From contig VWZX01006105.1 in the NCBI GenBank assembly GCA_013399015.1, positions 682,001 to 746,000 of the forward strand: a stretch of 64,000 nt of DNA. The letters run 5' to 3'. Both the position numbers and the translations under genes were made by a program. Position 1 is the first letter of the stretch. Each line of letters opens with the position of its first letter. This DNA is from Galbula dea (lineage: Eukaryota; Chordata; Aves; Piciformes; Galbulidae). This document shows positions 54,601 through 64,000 of the stretch, in pieces. Under the pieces are notes generated by a model. That model ran no database searches and was not told the DNA's origin. It was given only the letters and a program-made list of their open reading frames with translations.

Positions 54601-57181
54601 TATATTTAATTTGGAAAAGGAGAGAAAGTCCTAGAGTAAAACAGGTTGAGTTAAGACAGTAGCAGCTGTAGCAGGTCAGATCAGACATCAGACATGGCCA
54701 GTACTTTATACATTACTGTAGCAGATCCTTGGGTAGGATATAAGGGGTTGGTCAGGCACAGAGCAGCCTTTCTTGGCACGTCTGCCCAGCTCCTGGTAAA
54801 GCTGCTACAGCCACAGTCTGCAAAATATGCACCCAGAATGTCCTTCTGAAGATTTGTTAGGTGAGCACACTGCGAATGCTGCTTATCTGGCTCCTAGCTA
54901 TCAAGTAATACTTTTAAAATGTTAATTCATTTTTGCCTTAAAGCTGTCCATTTTATGGGGTAGGGAGGGAGAAATTTGCATTTACAGTGCTGAATCTGCC
55001 AGCATCTAGAAGAGGTTGTTGTCTAGGGATGGAACAAAAGACAGGGTGGTCTCAAACCATGGACCACTAATAAAGTGTTGTGGGCACAGTTAGCAGCAGT
55101 ATCAGATCATCTGCCTTCAGCCAGTATCCAGGAGAAAAGCTCTGCTTATTTCTACTTTTGTCAGATAGGTATCAGAGCAAAGTAGACATGTGAAACATGG
55201 AGGTGTTGATGTTCACAGGAACATTCATCCAAGTGTGAAAACAGGCATGAAAAGAAACTCAGCTTCTGTAGGAGAAACGGTCAAAGCCCTTACTAAAGTC
55301 AGAGCTGCTCTTTGTCATCTGCACAACTGTCATTTCATTGCCAGGAAGAAAGTTGAAGAAAGCAAGAGTCAGGAAACACACTGTGGTGGGGAAGGACCAG
55401 TGAGGCTGCTGAGGATGTTTCCCTGATGAAAAGAAATGACTGAAGGAAAGAGGTGGCTGTGTGAAGAAGTAGGAGTCATCAGATGCAAGGAAGGAGTAGA
55501 GTAGGAGTCGATGAATTGCATTATAGGTCCCATTAAAAAGACAAACAACATGACTGAATAGTATCCTGCCCCAAAGTTTCACTGTGCTCCATGCACAACT
55601 GCTGGCTGACAGTGGCTGGCACGGGGCTGCACTGAAGGTCCAGCTGACAGGGTAACTGTGTACACAAATGTAGCAGTTGTGAGTGCTGATAAAGCTTTAC
55701 ACATAAATGTACCCCAGTTTCACCAGCACATTACAATGAGGAGACTACCCCAAGGAGTTGTTAATGGCAGATATCATCCAGGAAGTGGAAGGCAAGCTTG
55801 TAAACAGATTTACATTTTCTTTACTCTATTTTACATGCTATAGTAGCAGGTATGTGAAGAGTGTTAAATCTATGCATTGACTTCACCTGAAGCTTGCCAG
55901 AAGGTGAAAGCTGTGAGCAGCATAGAAGTAAAGCATTAATTCTGTGTGCTTGTTGCTGTTGCCTCTGTCTCAGCTGTTGCATGTCTGTTGTCAAGAAACT
56001 ATTTTCAAATGCCACAAAAAATGTGGTGCTTTGAAGAAGACTGAAGGAACTGTAGCTTCCAGGCACTTAAAATGAAGTGCTTTGGCTTTAGTTTTTGATT
56101 AGTTATGTCTGCTGGTTTAACACACTGATACACACCATGTGTGCCACAGAAGACTGACACTGAGCTCTGTCAGCTGCAATTGCTAAATGTTTTCTTTGTT
56201 TCTGATTGACAGGTGACAAATTAAATCGTTGCAATGCCACCACTGGGGAATACGCCCAGGCCTGTGTTCAGGTAGCTAGGGATTGTGGAACAGATGTACT
56301 CGACCTCTGGACACTGATGCAAAAAAACCAGGTATGATGTCATGAGAAAGGCTTCAGAACTGTTGTGAACTGTGAAATGCATCATGGAGCAGAAATGGTA
56401 GTGTTGCATTATCACTTAAATGATACAAAATGTATCCAAATCACACTGTGGGGAAGGAAAACAATAATCTAGAATGCTTTGTAGTCAGCTGTGAGAAATA
56501 AAGCTTAATACAACCTGGCCATTCATATTTGGTTAGAAAATGTACCATGGGTGTGTTACATGTAAATAACCATTTTGTTAGACTTTGAATCATGGAATAG
56601 TTTAGGTGGGAAGGGGCCTCTGGAGGCACCTAGTCCAACCCACTGCAGAGTGTCAGGCTGACTTCAGTGTTGGATCAGGCTATGTGGTACCTTGCTGATG
56701 TGTCTGGCCAAACAGCCAAACTTTCATGGGGGACAGATTGCAGACTTTTTCCTGTAAACAGGTAACTCTAGTTTGGGCACTGAATCTTTTCACTCTCTGG
56801 TGCAGTAGACTCAATAGTCTGATTGCATCACTTAGTCCCATGATCTTTTCCTGATGAACTTTGGCCATCAGAGCATTCTCTTAATATTTTAATGCAAATG
56901 CTGAAAAAACCCTGTTATCTAGACTGGTTGGCTTTGAAGAACTTAAGAACTACTCAATGCCTTCCATTTGCAACTAGCAAATCCATTAATACATGGTTTT
57001 AATTCCCCTGTAGGATTTCTCTTCCTATTTGTCCGATGGTCTTCATTTATCAGCAGAAGGCAGCAACTTTCTAGCAGCACAACTTTGGTCATGCCTGGAA
57101 AAAAAACTGTCTGCTCTTCCTTCACTGCTTCCTTACTGGCGTGATGTGGACCATACAAACCCTGAGGCCAGTCTTCTGTGA
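50948..57181 (+). CDS. IAH1: IAH1 (isoamyl acetate-hydrolysing esterase 1), complete
   Basis: Six exons (50948-51028, 52120-52172, 52624-52772, 53466-53627, 56213-56331, 57014-57181) join to 243 residues, close to the human 248. It belongs to the SGNH/GDSL hydrolase family named after yeast Iah1, which hydrolyses acetate esters; the vertebrate substrate is not settled. Conserved blocks are seen: FGDSIT with nucleophile Ser24, a Gly at position 56 in RGLSGYNTRW, GAND with Asn89, and SDGLHLS with Asp196 and His199. No signal peptide or membrane segment is visible. The start is in GTGGCCATGG, a strong context, and the following residues ALAEAGARGRLLLWPRVVLF align with the human N terminus. It lies downstream of CPSF3 on the same strand and tail-to-tail with ADAM17. 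Confidence 0.97.
52120..52172 (+). CDS. IAH1: IAH1 exon 2
   Basis: Acceptor TTGCTTTCAG and donor GTAAGA. It encodes YSFQENGWGTYLAERLT; the GWG segment is conserved. Confidence 0.94.
52624..52772 (+). CDS. IAH1: IAH1 exon 3: oxyanion residues
   Basis: Acceptor TGTGTTTCAG and donor GTATGG. It encodes KCDVVNRGLSGYNTRWAKLV and ends VAVTIFFGANDSALK. Confidence 0.96.
53466..53627 (+). CDS. IAH1: IAH1 exon 4
   Basis: Acceptor CCTAACAG and donor GTAAAA. It encodes LNPKQHVPLEEYAANLKSMI and then RIVLITPPPLQESAWEKACL. Confidence 0.96.
53628..56212 (+). other. IAH1 intron 4, no recognisable content
   Basis: 2.6 kb with no CR1 copy or RNA gene recognised; somewhat more GC-balanced than neighbouring introns around 54700-55700. 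Short open frames here show no family resemblance. Confidence 0.5.
56213..56331 (+). CDS. IAH1: IAH1 exon 5
   Basis: Acceptor GATTGACAG and donor GTATGA. It encodes GEYAQACVQVARDCGTDVLD and then LWTLMQKNQ. Confidence 0.96.
56586..56690 (-). mobile_element. Short CR1 3' fragment, antisense
   Basis: GAATCATGGAATAGTTTAGG followed by TAGTCCAACCCACTGCAGAG. In IAH1 intron 5. Confidence 0.65.
57014..57181 (+). CDS. IAH1: IAH1 exon 6: catalytic Asp/His and stop
   Basis: Acceptor CCCCTGTAG; TGA at 57179-57181. It encodes DFSSYLSDGLHLSAEGSNFL and then LLPYWRDVDHTNPEASLL. Confidence 0.95.
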   Translation, partial: DFSSYLSDGLHLSAEGSNFLAAQLWSCLEKKLSALPSLLPYWRDVDHTNPEASLL

Positions 57182-57365
57182 GATCCTCTCAGTAAGGTGC
57201 TGAAGCAGCCAAGGCTGCCAAACCCAGGCTGTCACAGCCAGCTGCTGGCCACAGCACACCGCAGCCGCTGCACACGTGGGGAGTCCCCTGTCAGTACTCT
57301 TTGGTGTCCCCTTCGCTTGATCTGTGGGAGAAAGAATAAAGATGGGACTACTCAGGGTGTAGCAT
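57182..57365 (+). other. IAH1: IAH1 3'UTR with polyadenylation signal
   Basis: AATAAA at 57335-57340 (AAAGAATAAAGATG) lies about 155 bases past the stop. The cleavage site is expected shortly after it. Confidence 0.65.
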
Positions 57366-58984
57366 GGGATGGTTTGTCTGCAAGTGCCAGTAGCTTGAGC
57401 ATCTGTGGGGATAAGCAGCTCTTTCCTTGGAACACTTGAAGGGAAATGAGAGTCTCAGCTGTCCTGTGACCATGGGACATAAGCTGCCCTGAGTTCTGGG
57501 TCTAGCTGAGCTCTGGGGACTGTGCTGGTTAATGCCATCTACTAGCTTTAAACACGTAGGAGCTGATAAGTGGCTGTAGCATGGAGCCATTAACGTCAGT
57601 CAAGATTAATTTATTTGGATATATCACAGCAGCAAAAGCCATTGTATAATCTTTAGATGTTTTTCATAGTGATAGATTGTAGTTCAGAGCAGGGGGGTTA
57701 AATTTTAACTTACTTTGGCACCACCAGCAGCTTCTTTACACCTGGCTTGCATGTGTAGGCAGATTTCAAAGCAGTGCATGTTCTTGGTTAGTATAAAACT
57801 GGTGATGCACATGCTCATCTGATGCTTGGAGCTTGAAGAAACTACCAGAAAGGGTCTAAATTTCTACTGACAATGCTGCACCATTTGCCATCAGGTTAGG
57901 GAGACCTTTCAGTTGGGCTTTGGTATTCATCCATAATTTAAAAACTAATGTAACAGATGAGTACTGTATAGATTTGGGTCAAGAGAACACAAACTACAAA
58001 ACTATCTTTATACACCAAAAAATTACCTGAAATGTAGACGAAATTCAAGAAGCAAAGCAAAGTGGTTTGGGAAATAATTGGTTAGCCAGCTAGGTAGCAG
58101 CATAAAGGACGATACTACTGGACCATGGATTAAAACCAAATAAATAAGTCTCTCACTGCAGATGAAGCCCCTTGGTAATTGTGGGATGTGTTAAGAGTTA
58201 TGTTGGCACAAAACAGATGAGCTCAATAGTGATGTATTTATTTGGCACTGGGTGAGACAGAGACTGATGAGAACGCCTCAGGATGTCCTGTGTCTTTAGT
58301 GCCATGAGGCTGCCTTTGCTCCATTAAATAACACAAGTTGGCCAAGACCTGTCATCTACTGTGTAATAGTGTTATAAATTGGAACATAAGTAGCTGTTTT
58401 TCTTGTGCCTGGGGCTAGATCAGAAGCTAGTTTGATTTGTAAATATTTATGACTATTAAACCTGACTGTCCTTTCAGTATTTTAATACCTACTGGGAAGA
58501 CTGGCTAAGCAGCAGAAGGGGCTCCCTGGGGAATCTCTGGATCTTCCAGTGTTAGATGTGATGATGAACAAACTGTGAAGTTACCACTCAGTGTCTGGAA
58601 CAAGGCCCAGGTTAATGGAGGATGGATTGTGATTTCTAGGGCCTGCTCCAAATCACTTATTTTCGTGCTTTCAAGTGCCTGGTTTTCATCCGGGACATAA
58701 TGACTTTAGTGCTAAGAACACCTACTTAACAGATCTACTTGAAAAGGCATTTGAGCACACACCTCTACCTTAGCTATGAATTTCATCTCCACCCCCAGCA
58801 GGAAGTAGGGCAGTCCTGCAGTGCAGATCTGCAGCATGGATACTTGGGGTCTGGCCTCCAAAACAGGAAGCAGTTAGAGATAACTAGCTTGAGTCTGGCT
58901 GTATGTCAGATGTTTAACTCAGTTTGAAAACAGAATAATTTAGGTCTTTTCTAAAGGGATGCACAAGAACAGCTCATTTATTTT
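57366..58984. other. Intergenic region between convergent IAH1 and ADAM17
   Basis: About 1.6 kb with no gene, repeat family or RNA signal recognised. Parts could be a longer IAH1 3'UTR. Confidence 0.5.
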
Positions 58985-60658
58985 TTTTAATATAAAAAGC
59001 TTTTATTGTATTGGGAATTAAATTAACTCCTCACACATGTACTTTGCACTGAATCAAAAAAAAAAGAAAACCCAAACAACAAACCCAAACAAAGTTCAAA
59101 ACCAGTATAAAACACAATAGCTAGTCAGAGAGAAATACCATAAGGAAGGCACACATTCAAGTATTAGTGTAACAAGAATCCTTGGGTGGGCAGGAGGCTG
59201 TGCCCAAAGTCCTTCAGCACCACTTTGGTTCCTTTCCCTCCCGTTTAAAAACAGAGGTTTCTGCAACTGCAGTTCCCCTGTGGCTGAGCGCAGGCTTGTA
59301 ACAGTTACAGTGGTTGCACCACTGCTCCTTTTTTATGTCAGTTTTATCAACAGATCATTATGGGAGAGAACAGATGTAGAACTAAGATGATGCTTTACTA
59401 CTGTGGCAGTTACTCTGTGACTCCACTGTCAGTCCAGCTGCTACTAAGCTAAAACAACGCTCATGTGCCATTCCCAGCTCACCTTCCCAGCTCGCCTCCA
59501 GAATCAAACTGGAAGACTCCACTAAATTACCAACTTTCAACATCACACATCCCACCTGTGTGGGAATTTGAGTTCACAAAGTCTCCTCCTTACACTTGCC
59601 CTGTATGTTTAACAAAAGTTTATTTCTTTTTTAATTAAATTCACAATTGTTTTTAAACAAATGCTCCCCCCTGCGATGGAGTGAACCCTCCCCCCCATTT
59701 ACTTACGCAGTAGAGCTTCCAAAGGCCACATAGACCCTGAAAACCGAGGCTCAGTGTTTTAAACATCTCAACAAAAGAGTTACCTATTTCAAAATAACAC
59801 CTGGAGAAACATTTCTGCACCAAAACACCACTGTAAACAGCTGGTTAAAACAGGCCTCATCCATGTAAATGATTTCTCCTGTAACGCTTCTTTCTCCTAC
59901 CAAACACGTGACACACAAGCCTCTGACTGCAGCGTGGGAAACTCCCAACAAAAGCTCCTCTCTGCCATGAAGACAATACAACTTCGCCACTAGAGACAAA
60001 AAAGTTTAATGCTAGAGGAGCATTTCCATGCACAGTGTAAGGTTTACTAGCCTCTGTATGATCCTTTTATTTCTATTTATTTAGAAGCTGTATACCTTAA
60101 GCTTCTTGATTCTGATAATGTATCTCGCTCAATGCTGCAAGGCTATTTTTGTTTGTTTCATTACTCATCTGTTTTCAAGGCATCTGTTTAGGCTTTTGCT
60201 TACATGTACCTGAAGCTTCAAAATTATCTACTCTATATGGCACATACTGCAGTATTTTCATTTTTTTTAAAGCCCCTTAATTTTGTCTATCAGTGCTGTC
60301 AGACTACAAAATATTAAATTATAAAAAAGGCTGATATACACAATCCAATATCCAGCAGGATATTCAGTTTTGCACCACAGGTTGAAGGAAATGTTAAAGG
60401 TCAAGGAAATAGAAAAACAAATCCAAAAAGCTTCAAAAACAAGCCAGTTTTAGTTTGGATTTTCCTTTTTTAAAGATATAATGCTCTAATAAATGTCATT
60501 TAAGGAAGGTCATACACATGACCAGCATCTGCAGTAGGTCACTTCCTTATCTCTCCCACACCCTCACAAAAATATATATACATATGTTTATATAAATGAA
60601 ATGGTTTTAGATCCTTATTTTGCAGACACAAGTCATACATATAGAAAGCAGCAAGACA
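58985..60658 (-). other. ADAM17: ADAM17 3'UTR
   Basis: About 1.67 kb from the stop to a minus-strand AATAAA at 59002-59007. It contains a T-rich run (A-rich on + at about 59056-59092), a G-rich run (C-rich on + near 59665-59697) and AT repeats near 60570-60597. Confidence 0.7.
59002..59007 (-). promoter_or_regulatory. ADAM17: ADAM17 polyadenylation signal
   Basis: TTTATT on +, i.e. AATAAA on the minus strand. Another TTTATT overlaps 58977-58982 and could act as a backup. Confidence 0.6.
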
Positions 60659-61009
60659 CTAGCATTCTGTTTCTTTGCTGTCCACCCGGTTCTGGCGCTG
60701 TAGTTTAAAGGATGAAGCTTTCTCACTCCTAATGGCAGGATGGTCTGTCAAGTCCTCAAAAGATTTGGCAGCCGAGCTGGTATTTGGGAAAGGGTCCTTC
60801 TCAAACCCATCCTCATCAATGTGAGAATCTGTGCTTGGGTCCTCCTGAATAGTGTCCATTCTTTGGTGATCCTGTTTCGGTGCTGCAGGGACAGGAGGCA
60901 CAACTGTGATAGGCTGTAGTGGCTGGTGACGGCTTGTCGACTGCGCCGCAGGGAAGGGCTTGATGATTCGAACGGAGGCAGAGTCCAGGCTGCTGAGCAT
61001 CTCCACATT
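60659..61009 (-). CDS. ADAM17: ADAM17 terminal coding exon: cytoplasmic tail
   Basis: Acceptor GTCTTGCAG; 116 codons and TAG (60661-60659). It carries NVEMLSSLDSASVRIIKPFP, VVPPVPAAPKQDHQRMDTIQ and the ETEC terminus. Confidence 0.97.
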   Translation of the reverse strand, partial: NVEMLSSLDSASVRIIKPFPAAQSTSRHQPLQPITVVPPVPAAPKQDHQRMDTIQEDPSTDSHIDEDGFEKDPFPNTSSAAKSFEDLTDHPAIRSEKASSFKLQRQNRVDSKETEC

Positions 61010-62881
61010 CTGCAAGACACATGCAGTCACAACACTGGGAAAAGCAACCAGGACCTACTCCAAGGTTCAGTTTTAGCACCATTTTCAAAGGGCCATGGGA
61101 ACCTTCTGAGGAGTACCTGTACTTCTGTTAGTACAGTTTAAATCTACTGCATCCTCCCCTTTGCCCCCAAGCAGGCATGTGCCAACTGCCCTTGTGCCAC
61201 CACAGGTTACTCTGTCAGCTAGGCTGAACCCACTGCACTGAATTTCAAAATCTAAGTCCTTTTCCTCCACAGCAGATTTATACTTACATATAAGGAAGGG
61301 AACATCCAATCCAGGTAGTCTGTTGTACTGGCTTTTCCTCAAGAATCCTAGCTACACTGAGCACTGAAGGCAGAAAGTGGGGCGGTGGTGTGTGTGCGTG
61401 CATACACCCCTGTGTTAAAAGGTGCCCTGGGCTAGACTGTAATTAAAATGTATCTAGGCACTTCTTTTTTTGCTCTTCCTCTCTCCCAATTCAGTATCTA
61501 CAAGGTGAGAAGTTTTACAGATGGGTCCCAGCTCCCTGAGGCCAGTTGTCCCCTAAAAACTGGAAGGTTTTAGCAGATCTGGCCATTAGAAGCTGACTCC
61601 TGCAAACAACCATTCTGCAGTCAAGACATGACATCTTGCAGAGATTCTTCTGCAATATCACTCCACTGAGTCTCTCACTTCACTGACACCACTTGGCTGG
61701 GAACAAGCAGTCTGGTTGAAGCTGCCGAATGACCCATGCCAAGGGAACCTCGTCCACTACCCACTGTGAGAAGTGGTGCTCCACAGAGCAGAGCAGCTTC
61801 CTGCCCTGGGAGCTGCAGCTGCTGCAACAGAGCTGCTTTGTCAACAAGGTCACAGCACAACTCTTGCAGGAAGGAAGCATAAGACCCCACCAAGCTGCAG
61901 TGCTTGATAAATCACACACAGGCTTGTTCAGGAAAACAGCTTCCTCTCAGACTGATTCATCCACCTGCAGCGTGAGGCAGGCTTCTCTGTTATCACTTCT
62001 CTGATAAAACACTCTGCATACACCATAGGTTCAGATTTTCTAATACAGATTGGCTAGCTTTCTGCCAAGTGATACTCAGACAGCAACTTACACTGGGACA
62101 AAACAGGGACTTTGTGTTCTCCTCATACTGCTTGTCCAATTTCTTGTCCTAGTGGAAAACAAACAAAAAAACACAGAACATAAGACAATTAGTTTCCCAA
62201 TTGCAAGGTCTCTGTCCCCGTTTCCCTGCAGGGACAGAGCAGTGTGTGTGGCTCTTTTCTCTTCCCCTGCCTCCTATGACTTCCTGTCTATCCCAGGAGT
62301 CCTTGTGGGCATAACAATTCCCAGCCCTAATCCCACACTGCTGTCAGTATCGCACCACATACCAGTGCTCCCAGCTGCCACAAGCTCTCTACCTATCCAC
62401 CCAAGCTCAACCAAGACCACTTCTCCCTCTGGGTCTCCCCACAAAATGTCTTACTTCTTAGCAGGGCTTTATGTAAATTTGACTCTGATGGAAGTTACCA
62501 AAATTATACTTGGGTACAATTCAGGAGGCAGAGGAAGAAAATCTACCTAGGAAAGAACAGGAATGGGCTCCAGAGAGCAGTCATGTGAGCACTGGGTCTG
62601 CCAGAGCCCAAAAGAGTTTTAGCAGGAGTTTTGCCTATTGAAGGAGCAGAAAGTCTTTCATATGCTGGATTTCCTCACTGTTTGCTAAAAGCTTCCCATC
62701 ACCTGCCACAGACATCTGCCATTTCAAATATGGAAGATGTTCTCTTACAGCTCAATCTAACAGAGCAGTTATCTCAAAGACAGCTTACTCACCACACAGT
62801 GCACAAGGATGCTGAGAGGAATCCAAAACAGTAAGGAGAAGACAAGCACAGATCCCACTATATTATCTGCTAGGAACTTCC
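60659..62881 (-). CDS. ADAM17: ADAM17 (TACE), last three coding exons; gene continues to the right
   Basis: Three minus-strand exons (62881-62793, 62148-62092, 61009-60659) encode about 164 C-terminal residues of the transmembrane metalloprotease that sheds TNF-alpha, EGFR ligands and other ectodomains. Seen: the juxtamembrane KFLADNIVG, the membrane helix (SVLVFSLLFWIPLSILVHCV), the basic DKKLDKQYE stop-transfer segment, then the cytoplasmic tail with NVEMLSSLDSASVRIIKPFP, the conserved TIQEDPSTDSHIDEDGFEKD (contains the equivalent of human Thr735) and the C terminus LQRQNRVDSKETEC. The protease, disintegrin and membrane-proximal exons lie right of the window. ADAM10 is excluded because its tail does not carry these motifs. 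The gene is convergent with IAH1. Confidence 0.97.
62092..62148 (-). CDS. ADAM17: ADAM17 exon: membrane-proximal tail
   Basis: Acceptor TTTTCCACTAG and donor GTAAGT; 19 codons, DKKLDKQYEENTKSLFCPS. It differs from remembered mammalian sequence after QYE. Confidence 0.94.
62793..62881 (-). CDS. ADAM17: ADAM17 exon: transmembrane helix
   Basis: Acceptor TTTCACAG and donor GTGAGT; 2 bases plus 29 codons, KFLADNIVGSVLVFSLLFWI and then PLSILVHCV. Confidence 0.96.
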
Positions 62882-63218
62882 CTGTGAAATCAGTTCAAAT
62901 CAGTTAGTTACCTACAAAATCCTCTTTCATGAACATACAAACATGCCCATTCTGCAGCCACTGCTCACACAAACTAAGCCACAGAACTGCTCAGAGAATT
63001 TGCAGGAGTAGGCAAAGATAGCTTACACAATTTTAGAAAATTGTATGAAATATGCTAGTAATAACAGATTTTTTCTTCTGATGTCCTTTGATGAGAAATG
63101 CTGAAAGGCTGTAATACTCTGTATGAGTTGATTTGGAACAGGTTATATTGAGTTAGCCACACTGCCCCCCTCAATTATACAAGACAGTGCAAATCTGTTA
63201 CCAAATTCCAATTTCACA

Positions 63219-63725
63219 CAGAATCACGGAATGGTAGGGGTTGGAATAGACTTCTGGGGATCCCATAGTCCAAGCCCCTGAAAAAGCAGATTCACCTAGA
63301 TCAGGATTCCCAGAACACATCCAGGGGGGTTTTGAAAGTCTGCAGAGAAGGAGACTGCACAAGCTCTCTGGGCAGCCTGCTCCAGTGCCCAGTCACCCTC
63401 GAAGTCACAAAGTTTTTCCTTATGTTCAAATGTTCTCCTGGGTTCCAGTTTGTGCCCTTGCCCCTCGTCCTATCATTGTGTACATCTGAAGAGTCTGGCT
63501 CCATCCTCTTGACACCTGCCCTTTAGGTATTGGTAAGCATTGATAAGATCCCCTCTAAGTCATCTTTTCTCCAGGCTAAACAGCCCCAGGTCTCAGCCTT
63601 TCCTTATAAAAAGATGCTCCAGTCCCCTATTCATCTTTGTGGCCTCCGCTGGACTGCCTCCAATAGTTCCTTGTCTCTCTTGAGCTGGGGAGCCCAGAAC
63701 TGCTGTGTGATAACTACCTGCCTCC
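63219..63725 (-). mobile_element. CR1 fragment, antisense, in ADAM17 intron
   Basis: AGAATCACGGAATGGTAGGG to TCTCTTGAGCTGGGGAGCCC. It shares CATCCTCTTGACACCTGCCC with the reverse of the copies at 23975 and 44255. It is sense relative to ADAM17. Confidence 0.82.
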
Positions 63726-64000
63726 ACAAACAAAATATCTGAACATCACAAACTGCCTCTACCTGAGCAGGCTAAATAGCTTTAACAATAACTTAAGAAA
63801 CAATTTTTTGCGAACTCATGATTGAAAGCCCCAAACCTAGATAATTACACTGTGTAGGCACAGCATTACCAGTGAGCGGATGCAGTTACCCAGTCACTAC
63901 ACGGCAGGTTTTGCATGGTTCCAGTAACACAGAGGGGGTTATCTGCTTGGATTGCATGGTGGGAATCAAGAGCAAGGAGGCCTACTCACAATTGCTGGGC

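Noticed and set aside
55190..55582. Open frames on both strands in IAH1 intron 4
   Set aside because: No recognisable domain, no splice support, and mutually overlapping on opposite strands.
62050..62550. 166-codon + strand open frame
   Set aside because: It is antisense to a verified ADAM17 exon (62092-62148) and adjoining intron; composition looks non-coding.

Overview
This is vertebrate nuclear DNA, almost certainly avian: AT-rich introns with GT/AG splicing, two GC-rich promoter islands, and interspersed repeats that are nearly all CR1-type LINE fragments, with no recognisable mammalian SINEs. The species cannot be fixed from the window. A turtle or crocodilian is not formally excluded, but the short introns favour a bird. 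No new biological system was found. The value lies in five protein-coding genes whose exons can be placed to the base.

Layout, left to right: (1) the 3' part of ASAP2 on + (13 coding exons, 589-19292, then a 3'UTR of about 2.5 kb); (2) complete ITGB1BP1/ICAP-1 on - (six coding exons, 22452-29085, plus a probable non-coding first exon at the right); (3) a GC-rich bidirectional promoter (about 30000-30750); (4) complete CPSF3 on + (18 exons, 30598-49550); (5) a CR1 fragment and a second GC-rich promoter; (6) complete IAH1 on + (six exons, 50948-57181); (7) the last three coding exons and 3'UTR of ADAM17 on - (about 58985-62881, continuing off the right edge). Order and orientation match human 2p25 (ASAP2, ITGB1BP1, CPSF3, IAH1, ADAM17), recalled from memory.

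Exon phases were followed by hand across every junction. The complete genes close without frame breaks: ITGB1BP1 200 aa, CPSF3 691 aa, IAH1 243 aa. The ASAP2 part gives 543 aa and the ADAM17 part about 164 aa. Catalytic or binding residues are intact: the CPSF3 metallo-beta-lactamase histidines and aspartates, the IAH1 Ser-Gly-Asn-Asp/His set, and most of the ICAP-1 NPxY groove. The genes share no single pathway: Arf/adhesion signalling (ASAP2), integrin/KRIT1 binding (ITGB1BP1), pre-mRNA 3' cleavage (CPSF3), ester hydrolysis (IAH1) and ectodomain shedding (ADAM17). What links them is conserved gene order, one shared promoter (ITGB1BP1/CPSF3) and two tail-to-tail junctions (ASAP2/ITGB1BP1 and IAH1/ADAM17).

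Introns and intergenic DNA hold about fifteen CR1 pieces (some nested or tandem), one ambiguous base (11919), a cluster of AGCTAAA-type inverted motifs, and otherwise nothing recognisable.
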